From the NCBI RefSeq assembly GCF_017313765.1, contig NZ_JAFLNC010000001.1, positions 434,001 through 498,000 of the forward strand: a DNA stretch of 64,000 bases, in the 5' to 3' direction. Positions 29,862 to 41,864 of the stretch are shown here, in pieces; within the stretch, counting starts at the first letter, position 1; each line of letters starts with the position of its first letter. The DNA is from Sneathiella sedimenti. Its GTDB lineage: Bacteria > Pseudomonadota > Alphaproteobacteria > Sneathiellales > Sneathiellaceae. Made by a program: the position numbers and the translations under genes. Under the pieces are notes generated by a model. That model was not told where the DNA came from. It made no database searches and saw only the letters and a list, made by a program, of their open reading frames with translations.

Positions 29862-30779
29862 ATGCCCTCCCGCCCTACTCTCACTGTTGCCTTTGGAAAC
29901 TGGATAGACTGGCTAGTCCACGAGAGAAGAGCAAGCCAGCACACCGTTCAAGCCTATGAACGGGATATGCGGGACTTCCTGGCGTTTATTACCGGCCATA
30001 TCGGCAAGGAACCAGACCTGAGCGATCTTGAGAACCTGCGTGCTGCTGATTTCCGCGCCTATCTCGCGCATCGGCGCCAGGAAGGCTTGACGGCCACCTC
30101 CTTGCGCCGCGTCCTCTCCTCGATCCGGAGTTTTTTCAAACGACAGGAGCGGGATGGGCATTTACATAACCCGTATCTTAAAACCTTGCGTACCCCGAAG
30201 GCTGGAACAAAATTGCCCCGCCCGCTTTCCGCTGTCGATACCAAGAAGTTGCTGGCAGATGCCCCAAATCCGCAGGAGGCGAACTGGGTTCGTCATCGGG
30301 ATCTAGCGGTTCTCACATTGCTGTACGGATGCGGCTTGCGTATTGGTGAGGCTCTTTCTCTCAATTTCAATGCCCGACCAACCGGTGAATTCATGACGGT
30401 CATCGGCAAAGGAAACAAGGAGCGCATGGTGCCAGTCTTACCCGCTGTCCGCGATGCGCTCACTCTTTATATCAAGGAGTGTCCGTTTTCACTGAAGGGA
30501 GCCGGCCCGCTCTTCGTCGGGCGCCGTGGCAAAAGGCTCAATGCGCGGAATATACAGCTGAAAATGCAGGCGCTACGCCGCAACCTGGGTCTACCTGAAA
30601 CAGCAACGCCACATGCGCTGCGTCACAGCTTCGCCAGTCACCTGCTGGCTGGTGGCGGCGATTTAAGGTCGATCCAGGATTTGCTCGGTCATGCGTCCCT
30701 TTCGTCCACTCAACGCTATACCGATCTGGATACGGAAAAACTGCTGGCTGTGTATGACAAGGCGCATCCCAAGGCTTGA
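29862..30779 (+). CDS. xerC: Tyrosine recombinase XerC
   Basis: A 305-residue site-specific recombinase that resolves chromosome dimers at dif with XerD. The N-terminal SAM-like DNA-binding domain spans about 1-95. The catalytic set is visible: Arg in LYGCGLRIGEALSL, Lys in GKGNKERMVP, HxxR in HALRHSF, His in LLGHASLSSTQ and Tyr in RYTDLD. An upstream in-frame GTG (29835) inside DUF484 lacks a ribosome-binding site, so ATG 29862 is chosen. It converges with the MFS gene, with five bases between the stops. Confidence 0.94.
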   Translation: MPSRPTLTVAFGNWIDWLVHERRASQHTVQAYERDMRDFLAFITGHIGKEPDLSDLENLRAADFRAYLAHRRQEGLTATSLRRVLSSIRSFFKRQERDGHLHNPYLKTLRTPKAGTKLPRPLSAVDTKKLLADAPNPQEANWVRHRDLAVLTLLYGCGLRIGEALSLNFNARPTGEFMTVIGKGNKERMVPVLPAVRDALTLYIKECPFSLKGAGPLFVGRRGKRLNARNIQLKMQALRRNLGLPETATPHALRHSFASHLLAGGGDLRSIQDLLGHASLSSTQRYTDLDTEKLLAVYDKAHPKA

Positions 30780-30784
30780 ACGCG

Positions 30785-31984
30785 CTATTTCTTTGTCAGC
30801 CGAAGGGCGAAGGGGCCAAGCAAGGTTATCGCCCCCATGGAGATAAACATCAAGCCCCAGCCCATGGTTGAGTCCGGCCCACCCGCCTGATCAAGGACGA
30901 TTCCTGCAACCACGGGACCTATCATGCCACCACCAAATCCGAGGAAACTATGTACGGCCATGGTCGCACCCCGAAGGTCGGCAGGTGCACTGCTAACCGC
31001 ACCAGCGGTAAGGGACGACGAATCCGCCGTAATCATAATGCCGTAGAGAGCCGCCATCGCGACAACAAATGCGAACGGCATGTTTGCTGTAAAACCTATC
31101 GTAAAGGAAAAGGCGAGACAGCAAATCATGATCAAAGTGATCGACCGTTGCCGTCCTATTTTCAATGACAACTCGTTCCCGAGAACACTTGATGGAAGAC
31201 CAAGAAACACCGCTGCCGCCGTAATGACGGAAACATCCATCCATCCGGGCGCATCGGTCAGGGCATGCGAGTAGGCAAGAAAGGCGAGCATGAAGGACCG
31301 CATCGCCACAAGTTCCCATGTGTGGCACACGTAAGCCAGGACATAGCCCATACTGAAGCGGTTGGTTATCACCGGGGCATAATTAAAGATCTGCGACCAG
31401 GGCCTGGGCGCTAAAAGCGGCTTGGACGAGGTCGCAAGAAAAATGATCGCCATGGCAATCGGTGGGCCGGCGATTACCGAAATTAACGCCATTTCCCAAC
31501 CCAGCCACAGATCAACCTGGCCAACGAGCAGAAAGGAGACAGCGGAGCCCGTCGAAAAACTCGCAGTATAGAAAGCAATGGCGCGTGACTGATCACCGGT
31601 CGGCAGCCGATCTGTAAGCAGTTTCAGGCCCGGCATGTAAGTGCAGCCAAGCCCGGCGCCAGAGATAAAACGCCACGGCAAAGAGGAATAAAATCCATCC
31701 GCATGGAAGGCAAACCCATAGGCACCTAAGAGTGCCAACAGACATCCTGCGAGAAAGACCTGACGCGCATCAAGGCGATCGGTCAGCGACGTCGCGAAAG
31801 GTCCAACAATTGTAAAGCCGAAGAAAAAGGCCGCATTTACCCAGCCCGCATCTTCCCCCGACATTTGCCAGTGATCAAAAAAGAAGGGGGTTAATGCGGG
31901 AAAAGTGGCGAAGGACGACATCGCCACGATTTCGGCAATGCAAATTGCCAGCGTCAGCCGGGGTCCCGTAACGGCCGCAGTCAT
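30785..31984 (-). CDS. MFS transporter
   Basis: A 399-residue inner-membrane protein with about 12 hydrophobic helices, in the major facilitator fold. The loop between helices 2 and 3 has TSLTDRLDARQVFLAG, the degenerate GxxxDRxGRR-type motif of the family. The substrate is unknown. The start is three bases downstream of the GST stop on the same strand, so both are probably cotranscribed. Confidence 0.88.
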   Translation of the reverse strand: MTAAVTGPRLTLAICIAEIVAMSSFATFPALTPFFFDHWQMSGEDAGWVNAAFFFGFTIVGPFATSLTDRLDARQVFLAGCLLALLGAYGFAFHADGFYSSLPWRFISGAGLGCTYMPGLKLLTDRLPTGDQSRAIAFYTASFSTGSAVSFLLVGQVDLWLGWEMALISVIAGPPIAMAIIFLATSSKPLLAPRPWSQIFNYAPVITNRFSMGYVLAYVCHTWELVAMRSFMLAFLAYSHALTDAPGWMDVSVITAAAVFLGLPSSVLGNELSLKIGRQRSITLIMICCLAFSFTIGFTANMPFAFVVAMAALYGIMITADSSSLTAGAVSSAPADLRGATMAVHSFLGFGGGMIGPVVAGIVLDQAGGPDSTMGWGLMFISMGAITLLGPFALRLTKK

Positions 31985-31987
31985 AAT

Positions 31988-32587
31988 TTAGGCCGGAGCG
32001 GTCTGCGCCATTGACGGACGGGCAACGAAACCCTCATACCATTTAGTCAGCTTCGGCCGGCCATTTCGCCATTTTTCATCCCCAAACCGGAAATCATGGT
32101 AACCAAGCGCGCAACCAACTGCGATAGTACCAATATTAACTTTATCGCCGTAGCTTTCGGCTTGCTTTTCCATCTCATTCAGGCAGCTTTCCATGGAAAG
32201 CTTAAGGCGAGCGCTCCAGCTGGGAGAGCCTTCTCCTTCCGGCAGGATACTGTCCACGCGCCGCTGATAAGCCGCATCCGTCATGCCGTTTGCCATTTCA
32301 TGAAGAGTCAATACCTGCCACCGCTCAGACCCAGCCGCAGGAAACAACGACGGGCCGCTCCCGATGCTGTCGAGATACTCGCAAATCACAAAAGAATCAA
32401 AAAGAACATCCCCGTTCTCCAGCGTCAGGCTGGGCACCTTGCCAAGGGGATTCGCCGGATTGATGCCTTTGAACATGTCACTATGGTCGGAATCGACAAT
32501 TTCGATTTTATCCATCAGATTGTGTTCAATTGCCGCAACTCTGACTTTGCGAACAAAGGGAGAGAGGGCGCTATAACAGAGCTTCAT
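31988..32587 (-). CDS. Glutathione S-transferase family protein
   Basis: A 199-residue protein with an N-terminal thioredoxin-like fold (MKLCYSALSPFVRKVRVAA) and PSLTLENGDVLFDSFVICEYLD, the glutathione-binding region with cis-Pro, followed by an all-helical C-terminal domain. YSxxSPF in place of a CxxC motif points to a bacterial GST of the beta/theta-like group. The substrate is unknown. It probably forms a unit with the MFS gene; the lpdA terminator isolates it from the TCA block. Confidence 0.88.
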   Translation of the reverse strand: MKLCYSALSPFVRKVRVAAIEHNLMDKIEIVDSDHSDMFKGINPANPLGKVPSLTLENGDVLFDSFVICEYLDSIGSGPSLFPAAGSERWQVLTLHEMANGMTDAAYQRRVDSILPEGEGSPSWSARLKLSMESCLNEMEKQAESYGDKVNIGTIAVGCALGYHDFRFGDEKWRNGRPKLTKWYEGFVARPSMAQTAPA

Positions 32588-32613
32588 GACGTCTCCTTGG
32601 GGATATAGATATT

Positions 32614-32645
32614 AATAAAAGAGGGGCTGGAAATCCCAGCCCCTC
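32614..32645 (-). terminator. Terminator of the suc-lpdA block
   Basis: A 10-bp stem GAGGGGCTGG/CCAGCCCCTC with a 5-base loop; on the minus strand it is followed by TTTTATT. It lies 27 bases after the lpdA stop and just upstream of the GST gene. Confidence 0.88.
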
Positions 32646-32671
32646 ATTGTGATGACTTATTTAGAGGAACG

Positions 32672-34075
32672 TCAACTATTTATTGTGCGTCCGGCAACCG
32701 CCAGCGCGGCTTCCTTGACGGCTTCGTTGAGTGTTGGATGTGCATGACAGGTCCGAGCAATATCTTCGGCAGACGCGCCGAATTCCATTGCCAGAACACA
32801 TTCATGAATAACGGTTCCGGCATCCGGGCCAATTATATGAACCCCAAGGACCTTGTCGGTTTTCTTGTCAGCCAGAATTTTTACGAAACCATCTGTAAAA
32901 CCGTTGGCGCGCGCACGGCTGTTCGCCATGAAGGGCACCTTGCCAACATTATACTCGACCTTGTCCTCTTTCAGCTGTTCTTCCGTCTTGCCGACCGTCG
33001 CAACTTCCGGCCAAGTGTAAATTACGCCTGGAATAGTGTTGTAATCGATATGTGGCTTTTGTCCGGCGAGTTTCTCGACGCAGACGACGCCTTCGTCTTC
33101 TGCCTTGTGGGCCAGCATCGGACCATCGATCACGTCACCGATAGCGTAGATTCCGTCCACACTGGACTTGAAACTACTGTCGACAACAATACGCCCTGCT
33201 TTATCCGTCTCAACCCCCAGATCGTCGAGACCAAGTCCTTCCGTATAGGGTCGACGGCCAATCGCTACCAGGACAATATCTGCCTTGAGCGTTTCTTCAT
33301 CTCCGCCTTTTGCGGGCTCCATCGTCAGGGTAACCGCGGTTTTCGTCTTTTTCGCACCGGTTACCTTTTTGCCAAGCATGAAATTAATGCCCTGCTTTTT
33401 CAGGATCCGCTGGGTATTTTTAGCGACCTCATTATCCGTACCGGGCAGAATGCGATCCAAAAACTCGACAACCGTGACTTCCGCGCCCAATCGTCGCCAG
33501 ACGGTTCCAAGTTCTAAACCGATCACGCCAGCACCAATAACGATAAGCTTCTTTGGAACCTTTGCCAGCTCAAGCGCGCCGGTGGAGGATACGATCTGCT
33601 TTTCATCAATCTCAACATTGGGAAGAGGCGTTACCTCGGATCCCGTCGCGATCAGGATATTCTTCGCCTTCAGGGTTTTTGCATCATCCCCGGTCACTTC
33701 AATCCGGCCGCCACCCTGCAATGTTGCAGCGCCTTTGACATAGGTAACCTTGTTTTTTTTGAATAGAAATTCAATGCCCTGCGTCAGCCCCTGGACTGTG
33801 GCATCCTTCTGCCCCATCATTTTCTTCAAATCGAGCTTGAGGGAGCCGACCGATATGCCACGGTCCTCGAAACTGTGCTGCGCTTCTTCGTATAATTCGG
33901 ACGATTGGAGCAGTGCTTTGGAAGGGATACATCCGACATTCAGGCAAACACCGCCTAATGATCCACGCTTTTCAACGCAGGCTGTCTTCATACCGAGCTG
34001 TGCAGCCCGAATAGCGGCCGTATAGCCGCCCGGGCCACCGCCCACAACGACCAGATCGAATGTTTCGTCGCTCAT
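32672..34075 (-). CDS. lpdA: Dihydrolipoamide dehydrogenase (E3)
   Basis: The flavoprotein E3 of 2-oxo acid dehydrogenase complexes, 467 residues, which reoxidises dihydrolipoyl groups with NAD. The FAD motif is VVGGGPGGYTAA, the redox disulfide Cys44/Cys49 is in GGVCLNVGC, the NAD motif is VIGAGVIGLELG, and the catalytic His/Glu pair is in HAHPTLNEA. It is the last gene of the block after sucB and is followed by a terminator. The position argues for the E3 of the 2-oxoglutarate complex. Confidence 0.96.
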   Translation of the reverse strand: MSDETFDLVVVGGGPGGYTAAIRAAQLGMKTACVEKRGSLGGVCLNVGCIPSKALLQSSELYEEAQHSFEDRGISVGSLKLDLKKMMGQKDATVQGLTQGIEFLFKKNKVTYVKGAATLQGGGRIEVTGDDAKTLKAKNILIATGSEVTPLPNVEIDEKQIVSSTGALELAKVPKKLIVIGAGVIGLELGTVWRRLGAEVTVVEFLDRILPGTDNEVAKNTQRILKKQGINFMLGKKVTGAKKTKTAVTLTMEPAKGGDEETLKADIVLVAIGRRPYTEGLGLDDLGVETDKAGRIVVDSSFKSSVDGIYAIGDVIDGPMLAHKAEDEGVVCVEKLAGQKPHIDYNTIPGVIYTWPEVATVGKTEEQLKEDKVEYNVGKVPFMANSRARANGFTDGFVKILADKKTDKVLGVHIIGPDAGTVIHECVLAMEFGASAEDIARTCHAHPTLNEAVKEAALAVAGRTINS

Positions 34076-34102
34076 TTTATTCCTCGCATTCTTTTGGAAT
34101 GA

Positions 34103-35392
34103 TTACAGGTCCAGCAACAATCGCTGCGGATCCTCAAGGGCGTCTTTCACACGAACCAGAAACGTCACGGCTTCCTTGCCATCAATAATTCTGTGGTCGT
34201 AGGTTAGCGCCAGATACATCATTGGGCGGACCTTGATCTCACCCTTGATTACCATCGGCCGCTCCTGGATCTTATGCATACCAAGAACTGCTGCCTGCGG
34301 CGGGTTGAGGATCGGTGACGACATCAGGGAGCCGTAAACCCCACCGTTAGTGATGGTAAATGTACCACCCTGCAGATCAGCCATGCTGAGTTTGCCGTCC
34401 CGTGCCTTCTTGCCAAGTTCCGCAATGCCTTTTTCTACTGCAGCGAAGCTGAGCTTATCGGCGTCGCGCAACACGGGCACCACAAGACCGGAATCCGTGC
34501 CCACCGCGATGCCCATATTATAATAGTTCTTGTAAACCAAGTCATCGCCATCGATTTCTGCATTCACTGCCGGAGTTTCCTGCAGGGCAGCAATACAGGC
34601 CTTCGTGAAAAACGACATGAAGCCGAGTTTTACGCCATGTTTTTTCTGGAAAAGCTCCTTGTATTCAGCTCTCAAATCCAACATGGCCGACATATCCACC
34701 TCATTGTAGGTGGTCAGCATCGCGGCTGTATTCTGCGCATCTTTCAACCGCGCAGCAATGCTCTTGCGCAGCCGTGTCATTTTCACGCGTTCTTCACGTG
34801 CCTCTTCTGCGCGTGGTCCTGACGGAGCGGCAGGTGCCGGTGCTGCCGGCGCAGCGGCAGGCGCGGCATCAGATGCAGGAGCCGTCGGAGAGGCGCCCCC
34901 GTTTTCGAGAGCTTCCAGAACGTCACCCTTGGTGATCCGGCCATCCTTGCCCGTTCCGCGAATCTTGCCGGTATCTAGATTGTTCTCGTCAATCAGCTTT
35001 TGCGCTGCCGGCAATACCTCAACTTTCGCCGACGATGCTGGGGACTCTGCCGGCGCAGGTTCAGACTTAGAAGCCGGAGCAGGAGTGGTCGCCGGTTTCT
35101 CGGCAACCTCTTCTTTTGCTGCTTCCTTTTTCTCTTCCGGCGCGCTTCCGGTTGCGCCTTCCGCGATTTGACCCAACAAGGCGCCTACTTCAACGTCTTC
35201 GCCTTCGGCAACGATAATTTCTTCCAGGCGTCCTGCTTCTGAAGCGTTGACCTCAAGCGTGACCTTATCCGTCTCAAGCTCCAGGAGCGGTTCATCCTTA
35301 GCAACTGATTCACCAACTTTCTTGAACCATTGACCAACCGTTGCCTCAGTTACAGATTCCCCAAGCACGGGAACACGAATTTCAACCGTCAT
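34103..35392 (-). CDS. sucB: 2-oxoglutarate dehydrogenase E2 (dihydrolipoyl succinyltransferase)
   Basis: The acyltransferase core of the 2-oxoglutarate complex, 429 residues. It comprises a single lipoyl domain with the lipoylated Lys43 in ETDKVTLEV, an Ala/Pro-rich hinge, a peripheral-subunit-binding domain (about 125-165, [13 protein letters not shown]), a second Ala/Pro hinge, and the catalytic domain with [13 protein letters not shown]. It lies between sucA and lpdA on the same strand with spacings of 12 and 27 bases. Confidence 0.96.
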   Translation of the reverse strand: MTVEIRVPVLGESVTEATVGQWFKKVGESVAKDEPLLELETDKVTLEVNASEAGRLEEIIVAEGEDVEVGALLGQIAEGATGSAPEEKKEAAKEEVAEKPATTPAPASKSEPAPAESPASSAKVEVLPAAQKLIDENNLDTGKIRGTGKDGRITKGDVLEALENGGASPTAPASDAAPAAAPAAPAPAAPSGPRAEEAREERVKMTRLRKSIAARLKDAQNTAAMLTTYNEVDMSAMLDLRAEYKELFQKKHGVKLGFMSFFTKACIAALQETPAVNAEIDGDDLVYKNYYNMGIAVGTDSGLVVPVLRDADKLSFAAVEKGIAELGKKARDGKLSMADLQGGTFTITNGGVYGSLMSSPILNPPQAAVLGMHKIQERPMVIKGEIKVRPMMYLALTYDHRIIDGKEAVTFLVRVKDALEDPQRLLLDL

Positions 35393-35404
35393 GATGTGAC
35401 TTTC

Positions 35405-38293
35405 CTATTCAGATTTGACGCCAAGCGCGTCATCTACCAATGCTGCTTGCTCAAGATTATGCTTCTTGAGAAGTCCCGTCGCCGTCGCGGCAGATTCCTT
35501 CCGGCCTGCATATCGTGGACGCGACACCTTCTTCATTTTCAAATCCTTGAATACTTTTTCAAGATGCGGCTCAACGAAAGTCCACGCCCCCATATTCTTG
35601 GGTTCTTCCTGACACCAGACCACTTCCTCGACATGAGTAAAGTTCTGCATTTCCTGTTCCAACGCCTGATACGGGAACGGATAGAGCTGCTCCAGCCTCA
35701 AGAAATAGGTATCTTTCAGACCCAATTCCTGTCTGCGCGCATAAAGGTCATAATAGACTTTTCCTGAACAAAGCACGACGCGCTTCACATCCTTGTCCGC
35801 GCATAATTTTTCGTTGTCATAAAGGACGCGGTGGAACGTGGAGCCCGGACCCATATCTTCAAATGTTGACACCGCCTGCTTATGTCGCAGTAGCGATTTC
35901 GGCGTCATAATCACGAGAGGTTTCCGAAACTTGCGATGGATCTGCCGGCGCAAGACATGGAAATAGTTCGCCGGTGTTGTGCAGTTCACGACCTGCCAGT
36001 TATCTTCCGCAGACTGTTGCAGATACCGCTCCAGCCGTGCCGACGAGTGTTCCGGCCCCTGCCCCTCATAACCATGTGGCAGCAGCATGACCAAACCGCT
36101 CATCCGGAGCCATTTGGATTCACCACTCGAAATGAACTGATCGATAATAACTTGCGCACCGTTGGCAAAATCACCGAATTGGGCTTCCCATAGGACCAGA
36201 GCTCTCGGCTCGGCGAGTGAATATCCATACTCATACCCGAGCACAGCCGCCTCAGACAGCAGACTGTCAATCACTTCAAAATGAGCCTGGTCGTCACTCA
36301 GATTATCCAACGGAATATACCGATCTTCCGTCACCTGATCGACAATAACGGAATGCCGTTGGGAGAAAGTTCCCCGGCCACAATCCTGACCCGAGAGTCG
36401 AACCGGCACTTTTTCCTTCAGCAACGATCCGAATGCGAGCGCCTCAGCCGTCGCCCAATCGATATTTTCACCGCTTTCGATCATCTTCTTCTTGGCTTTA
36501 AGAATACGCTGAAGCGTCCGGTGAACATTGTGACCTTCCGGAATTTCCGTAAGTTTCCGGCCAATTTCTTTGAGTTCCTCAATTGGAACCGCTGTGCTGC
36601 CGCGCCGCGCGCCATCATCAGCGCGCTCAAAACCCTGCCAGCGCCCTTCAAACCAGTCCGCCTTATTCGGCTTGAAGCTGTTAGCCGTCTCAAACTGCTT
36701 TTCAAGATAATCCTTGAATTCAGCGATCCAGCCTTCGACCTCTTTCTCGGTCGTCACACCTTCCGCGATGAGTTTCTTCGCGTAAATCTGCATGGTCGTC
36801 GGATGCTGGGCGATCGTGCGATACATGAGCGGCTGTGTGAAGGCCGGCTCATCCCCTTCGTTATGACCATGGCGCCGATAGCAGAACATATCGATGACAA
36901 CGTCAATCTGGAAAAGTTGCCGGAACTCGGTCGCGATCTTTGCCACATGGCAAACCGCCTCCGGATCATCGCCGTTCACATGGAAAATCGGCGCCTGCAC
37001 CATCTTCCCGACATCGGAAGGATAGGGGCTGGAGCGGGAATATTTCGGACTGGTCGTGAACCCGATCTGGTTATTGACAACAAAATGAATGGTACCCGAA
37101 GTACGATAACCCTTCAGCTCCGACAGCCCAAAGCATTCAGCGACAATACCCTGACCTGCGAATGCCGCGTCGCCATGCATCAACAGCGGCATGACCTTGC
37201 CGCCCACATCCGGGCCAATCTGGGCCTGCTTGGCACGCGCCTTGCCTAGAACAACGGGGTTCACGGCTTCCAGATGCGACGGGTTGGCCGTCAGGGACAT
37301 ATGAACGTTATTGCCGTCAAATTCCCGATCCGAAGAAGTACCCAGGTGGTACTTCACGTCGCCAGAACCTTCGACATCTTCGGGGTTGGCAGGATTTCCC
37401 TGAAACTCCGAGAACACGGCCCTGAAGGGCTTGGCCATCACGTTAGTCAACACGTTGAGCCGGCCGCGATGAGGCATGCCGAGGACAATTTCCTGTACCC
37501 CAAGCTGACCGCCGCGTTTAATGATCCCTTCCATTGCCGGGATCAGAGATTCCCCGCCATCGAGACCAAAGCGCTTCGTGCCGGTATATTTCACATTCAG
37601 AAAATGTTCGAACCCTTCGGTTTCGATCAGTTTGCGCAGGATGGCAATTTTACCTTCCTTGGTGAATGAGATTTCCTTGTGACGACCTTCGATGCGCTCC
37701 TGAATCCAGGCCTTCTGGTCAGGTTCCTGGATATGCATGAATTCAACGCCGATTGTCGAACAATAGGTCCGTTTGACAATAGCAAGAATTTCGCGAATGC
37801 TTCCAGTTTCCAGACCCAGTACGTTGTCGAGAAAGATCGGCCGGTCCCAGTCTTTTTCCGTAAAGCCGTAGGTAGCCGGATTGAGTTCCGGATGTTCCTT
37901 CGGGATTTCAAGTCCGAGCGGATCAAGATTAGCCTTCAAATGGCCGCGCACCCGGTACGACCGGATCAACATCAGCGCGCGGATGGTATCAATGGCGGCG
38001 GACCGGATATCTTCCTGACTTGCGCCCGCTTCAACCGCGCGTTCTGTTGCCCGATTTGCCGCATCCCCGAGAATTTCATATTCATCCTCGGGTTCGATAC
38101 CATTTGTTGGTGTCCACGGGGCCCCGCGGGTTTCGGCAACAACCGTGCCTGCATCATCTCCCAGCGAGCCAAAATACTGTTGCCAGCTGGTATCTACGGA
38201 AGAAGGATCATCAAGATAGCGCGCGTATAGTTGCTCAATGAAACCGGCGTTGGATCCAAAGAGGAAAGAAGAGTTTTCCAGTTGCTGAGACAT
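35405..38293 (-). CDS. sucA: 2-oxoglutarate dehydrogenase E1
   Basis: The thiamine-diphosphate E1 enzyme, 962 residues, which decarboxylates 2-oxoglutarate and hands succinyl to E2. It starts with the E2-binding segment (FLFGSNAGFIEQLYARYLDDP), and later shows GMPHRGRLNVL, HGDAAFAGQGIVAE (with the ThDP GD...N-type motif) and YRRHGHNEGDEP. The length matches the OdhA/SucA family. It begins 75 bases after the sucD stop. Confidence 0.97.
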   Translation of the reverse strand: MSQQLENSSFLFGSNAGFIEQLYARYLDDPSSVDTSWQQYFGSLGDDAGTVVAETRGAPWTPTNGIEPEDEYEILGDAANRATERAVEAGASQEDIRSAAIDTIRALMLIRSYRVRGHLKANLDPLGLEIPKEHPELNPATYGFTEKDWDRPIFLDNVLGLETGSIREILAIVKRTYCSTIGVEFMHIQEPDQKAWIQERIEGRHKEISFTKEGKIAILRKLIETEGFEHFLNVKYTGTKRFGLDGGESLIPAMEGIIKRGGQLGVQEIVLGMPHRGRLNVLTNVMAKPFRAVFSEFQGNPANPEDVEGSGDVKYHLGTSSDREFDGNNVHMSLTANPSHLEAVNPVVLGKARAKQAQIGPDVGGKVMPLLMHGDAAFAGQGIVAECFGLSELKGYRTSGTIHFVVNNQIGFTTSPKYSRSSPYPSDVGKMVQAPIFHVNGDDPEAVCHVAKIATEFRQLFQIDVVIDMFCYRRHGHNEGDEPAFTQPLMYRTIAQHPTTMQIYAKKLIAEGVTTEKEVEGWIAEFKDYLEKQFETANSFKPNKADWFEGRWQGFERADDGARRGSTAVPIEELKEIGRKLTEIPEGHNVHRTLQRILKAKKKMIESGENIDWATAEALAFGSLLKEKVPVRLSGQDCGRGTFSQRHSVIVDQVTEDRYIPLDNLSDDQAHFEVIDSLLSEAAVLGYEYGYSLAEPRALVLWEAQFGDFANGAQVIIDQFISSGESKWLRMSGLVMLLPHGYEGQGPEHSSARLERYLQQSAEDNWQVVNCTTPANYFHVLRRQIHRKFRKPLVIMTPKSLLRHKQAVSTFEDMGPGSTFHRVLYDNEKLCADKDVKRVVLCSGKVYYDLYARRQELGLKDTYFLRLEQLYPFPYQALEQEMQNFTHVEEVVWCQEEPKNMGAWTFVEPHLEKVFKDLKMKKVSRPRYAGRKESAATATGLLKKHNLEQAALVDDALGVKSE

Positions 38294-38368
38294 TTCCTGT
38301 AATTGGGCGGGACTACACCCGCCCCCTTAAGAGCCTGTTAAAGAATTAATGGTTAACCATATAATAGG

Positions 38369-39244
38369 TCAACCTTTCAAAACCCTTACCAAAGTTGAGC
38401 CCAGTGCAGACGGACTGTCGGAAACCGTTATTCCGGCACTCCGCATTGCGTCCATCTTGTCCTCGGCGCCGCCTTTGCCGCCGGAAATAATGGCGCCGGC
38501 GTGACCCATTCTCCGTCCGGGAGGTGCCGTCACACCGGCAATAAAGCCGACAACGGGTTTTTTGGTCTTAGACGCTTTGAGGAACTCGGCGGCCTCTTCT
38601 TCGGCTGAACCACCAATTTCACCGATCATGATGATGGATTCAGTCTCGTCATCACCGAGGAACAAATCCAGGCAATCGATAAAGTTGGTGCCATTGACCG
38701 GGTCGCCGCCGATACCGATACAGGTCGTTTGACCGAGACCGGCTGCCGTGGTTTGGGCTACCGCTTCATAAGTAAGTGTGCCGGAGCGCGAAACAATGCC
38801 GACGTTGCCCCGACGATGGATATGGCCCGGCATGATGCCAATTTTACATTCGTCCGGCGTGATGATGCCGGGGCAGTTCGGCCCAATCAGACGGGAACCG
38901 CTATTCTTGAGCGCCCGCTTGACCTTTACCATATCAAGGACGGGAATACCTTCCGTGATGCAAACGATCAGTTCAATCTCGGCGTCAATCGCCTCCAGAA
39001 TGGCGTCCGCAGCGAATGGCGGCGGAACATAGATCACACTCGCATTTGCACCGGTTGACTCTCTTGCCTCACCGACGGTGTTGAAAATCGGCAGATCGAG
39101 ATGTTTTTCCCCGCCTTTACCCGGCGTTACACCGCCAACCATTTTCGTACCATAGGCGATAGCCTGTTCGGAATGAAATGTCCCCTGAGAGCCCGTGAAA
39201 CCCTGACAGATGACCTTTGTGTCCTTATTAACGAGAACGGCCAT
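38369..39244 (-). CDS. sucD: Succinyl-CoA synthetase alpha subunit
   Basis: The CoA-binding, phosphohistidine-bearing subunit, 291 residues. The N-terminal CoA domain has [14 protein letters not shown] and [14 protein letters not shown]; the active histidine lies in [12 protein letters not shown] near the C-terminus. The start codon overlaps the sucC stop by one base (TAATG), so the two subunits are coupled. Confidence 0.97.
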   Translation of the reverse strand: MAVLVNKDTKVICQGFTGSQGTFHSEQAIAYGTKMVGGVTPGKGGEKHLDLPIFNTVGEARESTGANASVIYVPPPFAADAILEAIDAEIELIVCITEGIPVLDMVKVKRALKNSGSRLIGPNCPGIITPDECKIGIMPGHIHRRGNVGIVSRSGTLTYEAVAQTTAAGLGQTTCIGIGGDPVNGTNFIDCLDLFLGDDETESIIMIGEIGGSAEEEAAEFLKASKTKKPVVGFIAGVTAPPGRRMGHAGAIISGGKGGAEDKMDAMRSAGITVSDSPSALGSTLVRVLKG

Positions 39245-40413
39245 TACGCTGCCTCCTTCACTGCTTTTACAATTTTCTCTGCGGCGTCGCCCAAGTCGTC
39301 AGCTGACAGAATTGGTAATCCTGATTCCGCGAGAATTTTCTTACCCAGATCCACATTAGTTCCTTCAAGGCGAACAACGAGAGGCACGCTGAGCGCGACT
39401 TCCTTTGCCGCCGCAACAACGCCCTCAGCGATCACATCGCAGCGCATGATGCCGCCGAAAATATTCACGAGTATGCCTTCGACATTTTCATCTTTCAGAA
39501 TAATCTTGAAAGCCTCGGTTACTTTCTCCTTCGTCGCGCCACCGCCCACATCGAGGAAGTTCGCCGGCGTACCGCCGTTCAGCTGAATAATGTCCATCGT
39601 TGCCATGGCCAGACCAGCGCCGTTCACCATGCAGCCGATGTTTCCGTCCAGCTTGATGTAGTTCAGATCATATTGTGCGGCTTCAAGTTCAGCCGGGTCT
39701 TCCTCGTCCGGATCGCGAAGCTCGGCGATGTCCTTGTGGCGGAAAAGCGCATTGTCATCGAAATTCATTTTCGCATCCAGGGCGATGACATTGCCGCTTC
39801 CGGTTACCACCAACGGGTTGATCTCGACAAGGCTTGCGTCCGTGTCGACGATTGCCCGGTACAGGGCCATGATGAACTTGACGGCCGCGCCAACCTGCTT
39901 GCCCTCAAGCCCGAGGCCAAACGCGATCTTTCGGGCGTGGAAAGGCATAATACCCGTCGCCGGGTCAATACTGACCATGAGGATTTTTTCCGGTGTTTCC
40001 GCGGCGACTTCCTCAATCTCCATGCCGCCCTCTGTAGAGGCCATGAAGGTTATGCAGTCGTTCGCGCGGTCTATAATAGCGCCAAGGTAAAGCTCACGGG
40101 CGATGTCGCAGCCTTCCTCGATATAAACACGTTTAACTTCCTTGCCTTCCGGTCCGGTCTGATGCGTGATCAATTGCATCCCGATCATGGCCTTTGCAGT
40201 TGACAACACCTCTTCAGTGGATTTGACAACCTTCACACCGCCGCCCTTACCACGGCCACCTGCATGGATCTGGGCTTTCACGACCCAGACTGGCCCCCCC
40301 AACTCCTGTGCAACTGTCTTGGCTTCTTCAGAGGTATAGGCTACGCCACCTTTGGGCACTGTCACACCATATTTCGCGAGCAGGCTTTTTGCCTGATATT
40401 CATGAATATTCAT
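39244..40413 (-). CDS. sucC: Succinyl-CoA synthetase beta subunit
   Basis: The nucleotide-binding subunit, 389 residues, starting [17 protein letters not shown]. An ATP-grasp domain ([15 protein letters not shown]) and EINPLVVT lead to the C-terminal flavodoxin-like part ([16 protein letters not shown]). With sucD it makes ATP or GTP from succinyl-CoA; which nucleotide cannot be read here. First gene after the mdh terminator. Confidence 0.97.
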   Translation of the reverse strand: MNIHEYQAKSLLAKYGVTVPKGGVAYTSEEAKTVAQELGGPVWVVKAQIHAGGRGKGGGVKVVKSTEEVLSTAKAMIGMQLITHQTGPEGKEVKRVYIEEGCDIARELYLGAIIDRANDCITFMASTEGGMEIEEVAAETPEKILMVSIDPATGIMPFHARKIAFGLGLEGKQVGAAVKFIMALYRAIVDTDASLVEINPLVVTGSGNVIALDAKMNFDDNALFRHKDIAELRDPDEEDPAELEAAQYDLNYIKLDGNIGCMVNGAGLAMATMDIIQLNGGTPANFLDVGGGATKEKVTEAFKIILKDENVEGILVNIFGGIMRCDVIAEGVVAAAKEVALSVPLVVRLEGTNVDLGKKILAESGLPILSADDLGDAAEKIVKAVKEAA

Positions 40414-40500
40414 TGTGTTCCGTTTTTGCTGCTATTCAAAGACATCGATTTATACTGATCACTCAATTCGCAAAGCATGGAGCTTACGGTATAGCACCAT

Positions 40501-40540
40501 AAAAAGGGGCACAACCGGTTATTGGCGTGCCCCTTATTTT
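40501..40540 (-). terminator. Terminator after mdh
   Basis: AAGGGGCAC / GTGCCCCTT arms (40504-40512 and 40527-40535) enclose a 14-base loop, with As and Ts on the two outer sides. On the minus strand the hairpin is followed by a short T run, 11 bases after the mdh stop. It separates mdh from sucC and could also act on the other strand. Confidence 0.8.
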
Positions 40541-40545
40541 TGCCC

Positions 40546-41864
<1,319 letters not shown>

